Positions 16,755 to 27,794 of a stretch of 64,000 bases of DNA are shown in pieces. The notes below the pieces were generated by a model. That model did no database searches and had not been told where the DNA came from. It saw only the letters and a list, made by a program, of their open reading frames with translations. A program made the position numbers and the translations under genes. The stretch is from Alishewanella aestuarii B11 (GTDB lineage Bacteria; Pseudomonadota; Gammaproteobacteria; Enterobacterales; Alteromonadaceae). Location: positions 124,001-188,000 of the forward strand of contig NZ_ALAB01000010.1 in the NCBI RefSeq assembly GCF_000280055.1. Direction: 5' to 3'. The number at the start of each line of letters is the position of its first letter. Position 1 is the stretch's first letter.

Positions 16755-17477
16755 TTACACTAATTCTGAAATGACTAAACTTTCGCCCTGCCAGCGGATG
16801 CAGGCCGGTTTACCCCAAAACTCGCCTTGCAGACTATGGCTTAACCAGTAATTCCCGGCTATTGAGACCAATTCGGCCTGCATGTTGTAACAGTAAATGC
16901 GTTTGCTGCTGTCGCCACTGGCGCCGGCAATGGCTTTGCCACGCAGCGAACCATAAATATGAATATTGCCATCGGCAATCACTTCTGCGCCGGCGCCAAC
17001 GGCACCTTTAATAATTAAATCGGCGCCCTTGGCATAGATTTGCTGACCGGAGCGAACATTCTGCTCGACGATCTTGCTATCCATGGCCTGTTGTTGTACC
17101 ACCACCTGTGCCGGTGCTGAACGCTCTGGCGCGGGGCTCTGTGGTGCCGGCTCTACCGCTTTGGCAGTATTGCTCTTGCCGGCTTGCAATACCGCTAAAC
17201 CGGCTTGCTGCGCAGCCGCTTTTTGCGCGGCATTGGCACCCGTTACCCCGACCAGTACCAGCTTTAACTCGGTAAATAACTGTTTTAGCGCGGCAAAGTC
17301 AGGGTTGCTGTCGTTATCCTGTAAGTTAATCACTAGCGGGGCCTGATAGAAAAAGGCCGGCGCTTGTGCCAGTTTGGCAGTTAACAGGGATTGCAGACTG
17401 CTGATGCTAAGATCGGAGCAATGTAACACGGATAAAGGGAATAAACTGCCCTTTAATTCTAAGGAGTGTTCAGACAT
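16755..17477 (-). CDS. minC: septum site-determining protein MinC
   Basis: MinC blocks FtsZ assembly away from midcell. The 240-residue protein has an N-terminal FtsZ-inhibiting domain (about 1-100), an Ala/Pro/Ser-rich linker (about 105-130), and the C-terminal beta-helical MinD-binding dimerisation domain with RSGQQIYAKGADLIIKGAVG and the RxxG motif region GSLRGKAIAGASGD. First gene of minCDE, divergent from ycgL across about 146 bases. That spacer holds an inverted repeat CTTGCC...GGCAAG near 17584-17603 that could be an operator. Confidence 0.95.
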   Translation of the reverse strand: MSEHSLELKGSLFPLSVLHCSDLSISSLQSLLTAKLAQAPAFFYQAPLVINLQDNDSNPDFAALKQLFTELKLVLVGVTGANAAQKAAAQQAGLAVLQAGKSNTAKAVEPAPQSPAPERSAPAQVVVQQQAMDSKIVEQNVRSGQQIYAKGADLIIKGAVGAGAEVIADGNIHIYGSLRGKAIAGASGDSSKRIYCYNMQAELVSIAGNYWLSHSLQGEFWGKPACIRWQGESLVISELV

Positions 17478-17623
17478 AAAAGTTCAGCGCTTTTACTATT
17501 ATTATTACTGCTGTCGCAGCGAGAATTTTTCTGCGTCCGACAAGCTCTGTCGTTACGCTTGATCAGCGGTTCATGTTATAGTCTTGCCATCTGTTAGGCA
17601 AGTTGATGAAGTAGTTTTATTCT

Positions 17624-17923
17624 ATGTTATGTGCGGTATATCGCAGCCCACGAAAAGAGGGCACCTACCTGTATATTGAAAAGCGGGACGACTTTAGCCA
17701 AGTACCGGCCCCCTTACTGGACACGTTTGGGCACCCGCAGCTGGTGACAGTGTTAAATCTGGCAAAACGGGAACATTTAGCCCTGGCCGATATTCAAAAG
17801 GTGAAAGCGGCGCTGCAGCAGCAAGGCTTTTACCTGCAATTACCCCCACCAGTAGCCAATCTGCTGGACGAGCATCGCGCGGCTTTGCAGCAAACGACGC
17901 TCAGCAACAAGGAGTCAGAATGA
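17624..17923 (+). CDS. ycgL: YcgL family protein
   Basis: A 99-residue protein of the YcgL family (UPF0745), with [19 protein letters not shown] at the N-terminus and the conserved [10 protein letters not shown]. Function unproven. Its place beside minCDE, divergently transcribed, is the same as in E. coli. It overlaps the lytic transglycosylase gene by four bases (ATGA). Confidence 0.93.
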   Translation: MLCAVYRSPRKEGTYLYIEKRDDFSQVPAPLLDTFGHPQLVTVLNLAKREHLALADIQKVKAALQQQGFYLQLPPPVANLLDEHRAALQQTTLSNKESE

Positions 17924-18945
17924 AGAAGAAGCTTATTGCCAGCCTGCTGCTGGCAGCCGGTTGGTTCAATGGTCAGAGTCTGGCCGAAGAGGCAAAACCG
18001 GATTTTCAAAGCTATACCGCAGCCCTGAAAGCTGAAGCGCAAAGCCGCGGCTATGATCAGGCGTTGCTGGAAGCCGTGTTTAGCAGCCTGCAATTTCATG
18101 AGCGGGTGGTCAGCGCTGACCGCAGCCAACCGGAAGTAGTCGAAACGCTGGATACCTATTTGCCGAAGCGGGTCAGTGAAACCCGGATCCGCATGGCGCG
18201 CGAACGTTATCAGCAATATCAGCCTCAGCTGGAAGAAATTGGTAAGCGCTACGGCGTGCAACCGCGCTTTATCGTGGCGTTGTGGGGTCTGGAGAGCAGC
18301 TTTGGCCGTTTTCAGGGTAACTATTCGATCCCGTCAGCGCTGGCAACGCTGGCCTACGAAGGCCGGCGTGAAGCCTTTTTCCGCACCGAGTTTTTCCATG
18401 CTCTGGATATTTTAACGCAGGGGCATATCGATCTAGATAATATGAAAGGTTCCTGGGCCGGCGCCATGGGGCAAAGCCAGTTTATGCCAAGCTCCTTTCT
18501 CGCCTATGCCCAGGATGGTGACGGTGATGGTAAAAAAGATATCTGGACTAACGAGCTGGATGTATTTGCCTCTATTGCCTATTACCTGAAACGCCAGGGC
18601 TGGAATAACAGCCTGACCTGGGGCCGCGAAGTAACATTGCCGGCCGGCTTTGACGCCGCTCATGCGATTCAGCGTGGTAGCCTGGCGCGTAATGAGTGGT
18701 TAAGCCGCTGGGACGCTTCAGCCCGTAGTATGGCCGACTGGCACAAGCTGGGGGTACGGCGCTTAAATGGTGAAGCGCTGCCGCAACGCGAAATCAACGC
18801 TGCTCTGGTGTTACCGGATGGCCCGAAAGGCCGTGCCTTCCTGGCGTATGATAACTATAAAAGCCTGATGCACTGGAACCGCTCTTACTATTTTGTCACC
18901 AGTGTTGGTTATCTGGCAGATCTTATTGTGGCGGAGCAAAGTTAA
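17920..18945 (+). CDS. lytic murein transglycosylase (MltB-like)
   Basis: A 341-residue periplasmic enzyme that cleaves the MurNAc-GlcNAc bond to give 1,6-anhydro products. It has a signal peptide ([20 protein letters not shown]) without lipobox, so it is soluble or loosely bound unlike lipoprotein MltB. The SLT_2 domain contains the catalytic Glu in [16 protein letters not shown] at about 120-135, [16 protein letters not shown] near 186-201, and a calcium-like loop [11 protein letters not shown]. Within the five-gene run ycgL to the MscS gene it overlaps ycgM by a single base (TAATG). Confidence 0.92.
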   Translation: MKKKLIASLLLAAGWFNGQSLAEEAKPDFQSYTAALKAEAQSRGYDQALLEAVFSSLQFHERVVSADRSQPEVVETLDTYLPKRVSETRIRMARERYQQYQPQLEEIGKRYGVQPRFIVALWGLESSFGRFQGNYSIPSALATLAYEGRREAFFRTEFFHALDILTQGHIDLDNMKGSWAGAMGQSQFMPSSFLAYAQDGDGDGKKDIWTNELDVFASIAYYLKRQGWNNSLTWGREVTLPAGFDAAHAIQRGSLARNEWLSRWDASARSMADWHKLGVRRLNGEALPQREINAALVLPDGPKGRAFLAYDNYKSLMHWNRSYYFVTSVGYLADLIVAEQS

Positions 18946-19607
18946 TGTACCAGCATCAGGATTGGCAGGGGCAGGCGCTTGAGCTGCCGCTGGGTAAGGT
19001 TGTTTGTATCGGGCAAAACTACCAGGATCATATTGCCGAAATGCAAAGTAAAACGGCGCCCGAAGCGCTGTTTTTTATCAAACCGGCCACCTCGCTGGTG
19101 CCGCTGGCGCCGGCTTTTAGCATCCCAGCCGATCGCGGTGAGGTGCATAATGAGCTGGAGCTGGCGGTATTGATCGCCAAACCGTTGAAAAATGCCGGCT
19201 TTGCTGAGGTTACTGAGGCCATCTGGGGCTATGGGCTGGCATTGGACCTGACGCTACGCGACGTGCAGGGGCGTTTAAAACAACTGGGGCGGCCCTGGGA
19301 AATTGCTAAAGGTTTTGATGGCGCCTGTCCGATGTCACCGCTGGTGCCCAAAGCACAAGTACAACATCCGCAACAGCTGGATTTTAGCTTGCTGGTGAAT
19401 GGTGAGCTGCGCCAGCAGGGTAACAGTGCCAATATGATTCGCGGTATTACCCAACTGATCAGTGAAATGAGTCAGCACTTTACCCTGCTACCCGGCGATC
19501 TGGTGCTGACTGGCACGCCGGCTGGCGTTGGTCCTTTGCAGGCTGGCGATAAGCTAAGTGTGATCCTGGCCGATCTGCTAAAAATAGATAGCCGGGTTGA
19601 GGTATAA
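18945..19607 (+). CDS. ycgM: fumarylacetoacetate hydrolase family protein (YcgM-like)
   Basis: A 220-residue enzyme of the FAH fold (HpcE/acylpyruvase type), with KVVCIGQNYQDHIAEM, the metal-binding Glu pair in GEVHNELELAVLI, the Asp in GYGLALDLTLRDVQ, and GDLVLTGTPAGVGPL near the C-terminus. Related enzymes decarboxylate oxaloacetate or hydrolyse acylpyruvates; the substrate is not fixed here. Translationally coupled to the transglycosylase and directly abutting ycgN, as in E. coli. Confidence 0.92.
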   Translation: MYQHQDWQGQALELPLGKVVCIGQNYQDHIAEMQSKTAPEALFFIKPATSLVPLAPAFSIPADRGEVHNELELAVLIAKPLKNAGFAEVTEAIWGYGLALDLTLRDVQGRLKQLGRPWEIAKGFDGACPMSPLVPKAQVQHPQQLDFSLLVNGELRQQGNSANMIRGITQLISEMSQHFTLLPGDLVLTGTPAGVGPLQAGDKLSVILADLLKIDSRVEV

Positions 19608-20102
19608 ATGAGCCCGACCGAACGTTTCTGGGAGCAAAAAAGCTTAAGCGAGATGAACGACGCTGAGTGGGAGGCCTTGTGCGACGGCTGCGCCAAATGC
19701 TGTCTGAACAAGTTTATTGATGATGACGAGGAAGAAGGCCCGACCGCTGAGCTAAAACAAGGTGAAGAGGTGGTTTTTACCAATATCGCCTGCCGCTATC
19801 TGAATAGCCATAAATGCGAATGTACCCAATATAGTCTTCGTACTGTGTTGGTGCCGGATTGCATTAAGCTGACCAAAGACAATCTGAAAGACATCTTCTT
19901 TATGCCCAACAGCTGTGCCTATCGGCGCTTACATGAAGGGCGTGGTTTGCCGTCCTGGCATCCGCTATTAAACGGCGGCAAGAAAAGCCTGATGCATAAA
20001 AAACAAATGTCGGTACGCAACAAAACCATCTCAGAGGATATGGTGGTTCTGGATGATTTTGAAGACTATATCGTTAGTTGGCCGTTAAATGATCTGGATT
20101 AA
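19608..20102 (+). CDS. ycgN: YcgN family Cys-cluster protein (UPF0260)
   Basis: A 164-residue protein of the YkgJ/CxxCxxxC-type metal-binding family (PF03692), with clustered cysteines in ALCDGCAKCCLNKF, CRYLNSHKCECTQY and later in SCAYRRLHEGRGLPSWHPL, a conserved YcgN block. The cysteines suggest Zn or Fe-S binding; no reaction is established. It starts at the base after the ycgM stop and runs directly into the MscS gene. Confidence 0.93.
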   Translation: MSPTERFWEQKSLSEMNDAEWEALCDGCAKCCLNKFIDDDEEEGPTAELKQGEEVVFTNIACRYLNSHKCECTQYSLRTVLVPDCIKLTKDNLKDIFFMPNSCAYRRLHEGRGLPSWHPLLNGGKKSLMHKKQMSVRNKTISEDMVVLDDFEDYIVSWPLNDLD

Positions 20103-20759
20103 ATGATGAGTGTGGAACAATCGATCATTGCTGACAGTGAGATCCTGAAACAACTCAGCGGTTATATGAGCCCAATGATGGTGCAGCTAGGTTTGTCACT
20201 GCTAGCGGTACTGGCTTATATCATCGTCAGCCGCCGGCTGGTGCCACTGATCTATGGCTTGCTGGCCGGTGGCCGGATGCGGCCGGAAATGAATAAAAGA
20301 GCCATTGTCGTTTTTCATATCCTGCTAATGCTGCTGTTGCTGGTGGTGCTAAGCATTATCTGGGGCGTGGATATTCGCGGCTTGCTGGTGCTGGCATCGT
20401 CAATTATTGCGGTAGCCGGTGTCGCCTTATTTGCGTCCTGGTCGCTAATCAGCAACGTAACCGCTTTCTTTATTCTACTGGGGCAGAAAGACTTTGCCGA
20501 AGGCAGCAAGGTGCGGATTATTGATGGTAATAATGCGCTGGAGGGTGATATTGCTGAAATCCATTTGTTTAATACGGTGCTGCGTACCAAAGAGCAGGAG
20601 CGGGTGATTTACCCAAATAACCTGATTGTGTCACGCCCGGTCGTAATTATCAGCGCGGCACAAGCACCGGTGCGTAAGACTATTGATGTGGTAGCCAAAG
20701 CAGAGCGTTGGCGTAAAAAAAATCTGCAAAGTCAGCCCGTTAATCGAATTAGCAAGTGA
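20103..20759 (+). CDS. small MscS-type mechanosensitive channel
   Basis: A 218-residue membrane protein with two N-terminal helices and the pore helix region LVLASSIIAVAGVALFASWS at about 98-117. A beta-domain follows (FILLGQKDFAEGSKVRIIDG) with the strand region LRTKEQERVIYPNNLIVSRPV typical of MscS. It is shorter than E. coli MscS (286) because the C-terminal cytoplasmic cage is reduced to a basic tail. Probably relieves osmotic pressure. Last gene of the ycgL run; no T-tailed terminator follows. Confidence 0.87.
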   Translation: MMSVEQSIIADSEILKQLSGYMSPMMVQLGLSLLAVLAYIIVSRRLVPLIYGLLAGGRMRPEMNKRAIVVFHILLMLLLLVVLSIIWGVDIRGLLVLASSIIAVAGVALFASWSLISNVTAFFILLGQKDFAEGSKVRIIDGNNALEGDIAEIHLFNTVLRTKEQERVIYPNNLIVSRPVVIISAAQAPVRKTIDVVAKAERWRKKNLQSQPVNRISK

Positions 20760-20765
20760 CAGTGT

Positions 20766-20790
20766 GCGACAAAATGGGTAGATTTGTCGC
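20766..20790. promoter_or_regulatory. inverted repeat at the smc promoter
   Basis: GCGACAAA (20766-20773) and TTTGTCGC (20783-20790) form a perfect 8-bp inverted repeat with a nine-base spacer. It is followed at once by TATAAC (20791-20796), a plausible -10, 24 bases before the smc start. The geometry fits a repressor operator overlapping the promoter; without a T run it is a poor terminator. Confidence 0.5.
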
Positions 20791-20819
20791 TATAACTCTA
20801 AGCAGAATACAGCAGCCGG

Positions 20820-23800
20820 ATGCGCTTAAAACAGATCAAACTGGCAGGTTTTAAATCCTTTGTTGACCCCACTACAGTGCCGTTTCCGCAAGCGATGACG
20901 GCCATAGTGGGGCCAAACGGCTGTGGCAAATCCAATGTGATTGATGCGGTGCGCTGGGTGCTGGGCGAAAGCTCGGCGAAAAACCTGCGCGGTGATGCAA
21001 TGACCGACGTGATTTTTAACGGCTCGGCGCAGCGCAAACCGGTGTCGCAGGCCTCCGTCGAGCTGGTATTTGAAAATACTCAGGGCCGGCTGGCCGGCAA
21101 TCTGGCGGATCGCAGTGAAATTGCAATCAAGCGCGTCGTGACCCGTGATGCCCAGTCGTTGTACTTCTTAAATGGCAGTAAGTGCCGCCGCCGCGATATT
21201 ACCGATATTTTCCTTGGCACCGGCCTGGGCCCCCGCAGCTATGCCATTATCGAACAGGGCATGATATCGCGCCTGATCGAATCTAAACCGCAGGAGCTCA
21301 GGGTCTTTATTGAGGAGGCCGCCGGCATTTCCCGCTATAAAGAGCGGCGGCGCGAAACCGAAAACCGCATTAAACATACCCGGGATAATCTGGATCGCCT
21401 GACCGACGTGCGCGAAGAGCTGGGTAAAAATATCGACAAACTCAAGCGGCAGGCAGTTACCGCACAGCGCTATAAAGAGCTGAAAGCGCAGGAGCGCACA
21501 CTGCGTGCCCAGCTGACAACGATTAAATGGCTGGGTTTTAATGACACGCTAAACAAGTTGGAACAGCAGCTGCGCGAGCAGGAAACCGAGCTGCAGAAAT
21601 ATCAGGCGGCGCAGGCGGGCGATGAGCGGGTGCTGACCGAATTACGCGAACAAGCCAATGCCGCACGGCAACAGCAGGAGCAGTGTCAGCAGCAGTACTA
21701 TCAGTTGGGTAACAGGATCAGTGCACTGGAGCAGCAAATTGTCGGCCAGCGTCAGCAACAACAGTTACTTAGTCAGCAGATCCAGCAAAAGCAGCTGAGT
21801 CTGGCCGGTTTTCATGAGCAACAGCAGCAGGAGCAGCTGCAACGCGCCGAGCTTGAAGCGCAGCTGGAAGAGCTGATACCGGAACTGCTAGTGTTGACTG
21901 AGCAGCAGGAAGAGTTACAGGCACAATTGCTGGCAGCGACGGAGCAGGGAGCCGAGGCACAGCTTAACTGGCAAGACTGGCAACAACAGCATTATCAGCG
22001 TCGCGAGCAACTGCAGCAGTGGCGGCTGCAACTGCAACATTGGGCGCAGCAACAACATCAGTTGGCCGCACAGCAACATAAGTTAACTGAACAGCTGGCC
22101 CGGCTGGAGCCTGAGCAGGCAGAGCAAGAGCTGGCGCTGGCAGAAGCCCGGCACCAGGAGCTGGCAGAGCAAGTCGCCGCATTGCAGCTAGAGCAGGCAG
22201 AGCTTACTGCCGCCCTGGCGCAGCAGCAACAGCTGAGCGCGCAGGCAACCCAGCAGCGCCAACAGTGGCAAAACCAACAGCAAGTGTTGAGAATCGAGCA
22301 TCAACGTCTTAGCCAGAGTCAACAGCAAGCCAGCAGCAGCGGGCCTTTACTGGCAGAGCAGCTGCAAATTGCAGATGGCTGGGCGCTGGCTGTTACGCTG
22401 GCACTGGGCGCACTACAACAGGCTGAGCTGGCTGCTCATACTGCGGGCAAAGCGCTGTATGTGACCGCAGTGGCTGGCGACAACGCGGCGCCGGCAAATA
22501 CCCTGGCCAGCGTGGTGCGCTCAGGGGTATATCCGGATTATTTCCGGCAAATTTTATTGGCGGCGGATGAAGCGCAGGCGCTAACGATGCTGACACAGCT
22601 TAAACCCGGACAATCGGTGATCTGTGCTAAGGGTAAATGGTTCGGCACTAACTGGGGCCAGCAAAGCCAGGCGTCGCTGACCGATAGCCGTTTGTTACGC
22701 CAGGAGCGGTTACAACAATTAGGGCAGGAGTTAGCTGTCGTTGAGCAGGAGCTTGCAGCAGCTGCGGCAGCAGAGCAACAACAGCTTGAATTGCAACAAC
22801 AGGCACAGCAGCAACTTAGCCAGCTTAATGCGGCACTCAGCAGCCAGCAACAAGCCCGGCAGCAACAACATACGGTGGTGCAGTTAAAACAGCAGGCGCT
22901 GCAGCAATTAAGGCAACAGAGCACACAGCTGCAGCAGCAACTGGCAGAATTACAGTTACAGCAACAGGCGCTGGCGGCAAGTGCAGAGCAAACCGAACTT
23001 AAGCTTGCAGAGGCGGAGCAAGAGTATCAGCAGGCGGTAACGCAGGAGCAGCAGTTACAGCAGCGCCAGCAACAGGCCAGGGCGCAGGAAGAGACGTTGC
23101 GCCAGCAATTGCAACAACAGCAAGGTCAGCACAGCCAGCTGCAAATGCAGCAACGGCTCTGTCAGCAGCAATTGCAAAGTGTCGAACTGAGTTTAAGCCG
23201 CGCGGCTTTGCAACAACAGCAATGGCTGGAGCAACTGGCCGAATTGCAGCTACAGCTGGACGAACAACAGGATCCGGCATTGCAACTGCAAGAGGAGCTG
23301 CAGGAAAGCTTGCTGCAGCGCAGTGACGCCGAACAGGCGCTAACCAGTGCCAATCAGCAGTTGGCTGCCATCCAGCAACAGATCCGTGAGCTGGAGCAGG
23401 GACAAAGCGGCATTACCCAGCGTTTAAGCAGCCAGCAAAAAGCGCTGGAAAATCTGCGGCTGGATGCTGAAGGCTACCGGATCCGCGCCAATAATATGCT
23501 GGAGTTGTTGCGTGAGCAGCAGGTAAATATGAAAGAGGTGCTGGCTGAATTGCCGGCCGATGCCGATGAAGCACAGTGGCAGCAACAGCTGGATAAAACC
23601 GTGGAGGCAGTTAACCGGCTTGGCGCCATTAACCTGGCAGCGATTGAAGAGTATGAGCAACAGGCCGAGCGCAAAGCCTATCTGGATGCCCAGCATCAGG
23701 ATCTGACTTCGGCGTTGGACACGCTGGAAACCGCGATCCGTAAGATCGATCGCGAAACCCGGCAACGCTTTAAAGAGACCTTTGATCAGGTGAATGACGG

Positions 23801-24233
23801 CTTAAAACAGCTGTTTCCAAAGGTGTTTGGTGGCGGCAGTGCCTATCTGGATCTGACCGATGATGACCTGCTGGAAACCGGGGTCAGTATTATGGCCAGA
23901 CCACCGGGTAAAAAAAACAGTACAATTCATTTATTATCGGGTGGTGAAAAAGCCTTAACCGCTTTATCATTAGTGTTTTCAATATTTAGACTTAACCCGG
24001 CACCGTTTTGTATGCTGGATGAGGTTGACGCCCCGCTGGATGATGCCAACGTAGGGCGCTTCTGTAATCTGGTGCGGGAAATGTCGGATACCGTACAATT
24101 TATTTATATCAGCCACAATAAAATTGCCATGGAAATGGCCGCGCAATTGATGGGGGTGACGATGCAGGAACCCGGTGTGTCCCGCGTGGTCGCAGTAGAT
24201 GTGGATGATGCTGTCAAACTGGCAGTAGCCTAA
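20820..24233 (+). CDS. smc: chromosome segregation ATPase SMC
   Basis: SMC forms the condensin core that organises and segregates chromosomes. The 1137-residue protein has the Walker A (VGPNGCGKSNVIDAVRWVLG, about 30-49), two long coiled coils, a hinge at about 505-610, the ABC signature LLSGGEKALTALSL near 1038 and Walker B FCMLDEVDAPLDD near 1062. The coiled coils are extremely Gln-rich, with many QQQ and QQQQ runs, more than usual for SMC. ATG at 20820 directly follows the promoter/operator spacer. It precedes zipA by 20 bases. This lineage uses SMC rather than the MukBEF of enterics. Confidence 0.97.
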   Translation: MRLKQIKLAGFKSFVDPTTVPFPQAMTAIVGPNGCGKSNVIDAVRWVLGESSAKNLRGDAMTDVIFNGSAQRKPVSQASVELVFENTQGRLAGNLADRSEIAIKRVVTRDAQSLYFLNGSKCRRRDITDIFLGTGLGPRSYAIIEQGMISRLIESKPQELRVFIEEAAGISRYKERRRETENRIKHTRDNLDRLTDVREELGKNIDKLKRQAVTAQRYKELKAQERTLRAQLTTIKWLGFNDTLNKLEQQLREQETELQKYQAAQAGDERVLTELREQANAARQQQEQCQQQYYQLGNRISALEQQIVGQRQQQQLLSQQIQQKQLSLAGFHEQQQQEQLQRAELEAQLEELIPELLVLTEQQEELQAQLLAATEQGAEAQLNWQDWQQQHYQRREQLQQWRLQLQHWAQQQHQLAAQQHKLTEQLARLEPEQAEQELALAEARHQELAEQVAALQLEQAELTAALAQQQQLSAQATQQRQQWQNQQQVLRIEHQRLSQSQQQASSSGPLLAEQLQIADGWALAVTLALGALQQAELAAHTAGKALYVTAVAGDNAAPANTLASVVRSGVYPDYFRQILLAADEAQALTMLTQLKPGQSVICAKGKWFGTNWGQQSQASLTDSRLLRQERLQQLGQELAVVEQELAAAAAAEQQQLELQQQAQQQLSQLNAALSSQQQARQQQHTVVQLKQQALQQLRQQSTQLQQQLAELQLQQQALAASAEQTELKLAEAEQEYQQAVTQEQQLQQRQQQARAQEETLRQQLQQQQGQHSQLQMQQRLCQQQLQSVELSLSRAALQQQQWLEQLAELQLQLDEQQDPALQLQEELQESLLQRSDAEQALTSANQQLAAIQQQIRELEQGQSGITQRLSSQQKALENLRLDAEGYRIRANNMLELLREQQVNMKEVLAELPADADEAQWQQQLDKTVEAVNRLGAINLAAIEEYEQQAERKAYLDAQHQDLTSALDTLETAIRKIDRETRQRFKETFDQVNDGLKQLFPKVFGGGSAYLDLTDDDLLETGVSIMARPPGKKNSTIHLLSGGEKALTALSLVFSIFRLNPAPFCMLDEVDAPLDDANVGRFCNLVREMSDTVQFIYISHNKIAMEMAAQLMGVTMQEPGVSRVVAVDVDDAVKLAVA

Positions 24234-24253
24234 AAGAGCAAAAGGTATAACAA

Positions 24254-25141
24254 ATGGCTAGCGAGTTGCGTTTGGTATTAATTATTATCGGGGCCCTGGT
24301 GTTGGGCGGCTTGTTTTTGCATGGTCTGTGGACGGTGCGAAAAAACAGTAACAAGGTACAGCATCGCTATCATCCGGAGCAGGACAGCAAAGACGAGCGT
24401 CCGGGTGAAGGTTTTGACGAATACGGTATTGGTCAGGTTAGGGTGGTAAAGGGCGCCGGTAAAGGCAGTGCCGAGCAGCGTACTAAGCTGCACCCAAGCC
24501 GTACTGCAACCAAACCCACTAGCCGGCCAATTGATGTTAAGCGTCCGGCAGAGCAAACCGACTTATTTGCTGAGCCGAAAGAGCCGGTATTTAATTTCTC
24601 GGCCTTAGATGAGCCGAGCATTCCGGAGCAGGATGAACTGCTGCCGGAAGAGACCGATTACGGTTACGATGAGATGGCGACCGACGAGCCGGCAGACGAC
24701 GCCGCTGCAGCACCCTCAGAAGTGCTGATCCTCTACGTGCTGCTGCCTGAACAGAAAGAAATCCGCGGGCAGGAGCTGTTATCGGTGTTAACCATGCTGG
24801 GCTTTAAATACGGCGATATGGACATCTTCCACCGGCATCAGGACAGTGCCGGTACCGGTGAGGTGCTGTTTAGTCTGGCCAATATGTTTAACCCCGGCAC
24901 TTTTGATATTGAGCGCATGGACGAGCTGAGCACCCGTGGGCTGAGCCTGTTTATGACACTACCCGGACCGGGCGAACCGCTGCAAAACTTTAACCTGATG
25001 AACAACGCCGCGAAAAAGCTGGCGGAAGAGTTCGGTGGTCAGGTGTTAGACGGTCAGCGCAGTGTGCTGACGGTGCAAACCGTGCGGCATTATGTCGAGC
25101 GGATCCGCGAGTTTCAGCGGCAACAACTGATCCGCGGTTGA
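24254..25141 (+). CDS. zipA: cell division protein ZipA
   Basis: ZipA is a single-pass inner membrane protein that ties FtsZ to the membrane. The 295-residue product has an N-out transmembrane helix (LRLVLIIIGALVLGGLFLHG), a charged patch, a Pro/Glu-rich disordered linker (about 40-155), and the globular C-terminal FtsZ-binding domain starting near LILYVLLPEQKEIRGQELLS. The smc-zipA-ligA order is common in gammaproteobacteria. A hairpin terminator lies between it and ligA. Confidence 0.95.
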   Translation: MASELRLVLIIIGALVLGGLFLHGLWTVRKNSNKVQHRYHPEQDSKDERPGEGFDEYGIGQVRVVKGAGKGSAEQRTKLHPSRTATKPTSRPIDVKRPAEQTDLFAEPKEPVFNFSALDEPSIPEQDELLPEETDYGYDEMATDEPADDAAAAPSEVLILYVLLPEQKEIRGQELLSVLTMLGFKYGDMDIFHRHQDSAGTGEVLFSLANMFNPGTFDIERMDELSTRGLSLFMTLPGPGEPLQNFNLMNNAAKKLAEEFGGQVLDGQRSVLTVQTVRHYVERIREFQRQQLIRG

Positions 25142-25155
25142 TTGCCAGGCTTTAA

Positions 25156-27315
<2,160 letters not shown>

Positions 27316-27319
<4 letters not shown>

Positions 27320-27783
27320 AAGACTGGCCTCTGCTGGATAAATACGGTCTGACGCCGATACCACAACGCTTTTACTGGTTGCTGGCGCTGCTGCTGCGCC
27401 CTTATTTAAGCTGGGTACTAGTCCTGACCTTGCCGCCGCAGCAAAAAGATTTACTGAAACTGTTCTATCCGCAACAGCAGGACTTTTTAATCGCCTGTGT
27501 CATTGCCTTGCCGGTACTGTTGGTCGTGGCGGCACTAAGTCAACGCAGCGATAAACGCAGCGCCGCCTGGCGCGCCATCTGGCGTGCTAGCCGCTGGTTA
27601 CTCTTAGTTAGCTGCGCGGCCGATTTGGCTTACAGCCTATATGATCTGCCCGCCGATGTGATTCTGGATGCGCCCTGGCGTTTGGTTTCGGTGATTGGTT
27701 TGGGGTTGGGGGTATTCTGGTTAATCCGCTCGAAAACCCTGCCGCGGATCTTTAGCGAATGGCCAGAGCCGGTAGAGAAATAA
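27316..27783 (+). CDS. DUF2919-like inner membrane protein
   Basis: A 155-residue protein with four hydrophobic helices. The LLALLLRPYLSWVLVLTLP segment, the loop QQKDLLKLFYPQQQDFLIAC and the C-terminal WLIRSKTLPRIFSEWPEP suggest DUF2919 (YfeZ-like), a family of unknown function. It begins by overlapping the stop of the 29-codon ORF and ends 11 bases before the convergent receiver/TPR gene, with no hairpin between. Family assignment moderate. Confidence 0.7.
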
Positions 27784-27794
27784 AGTACTGCGGC

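Noticed and set aside
22538-22924. Cys-rich 128-codon minus-strand ORF inside smc
   Set aside because: Shadow of CAG/CAA glutamine codons read in reverse as Cys/Leu codons.
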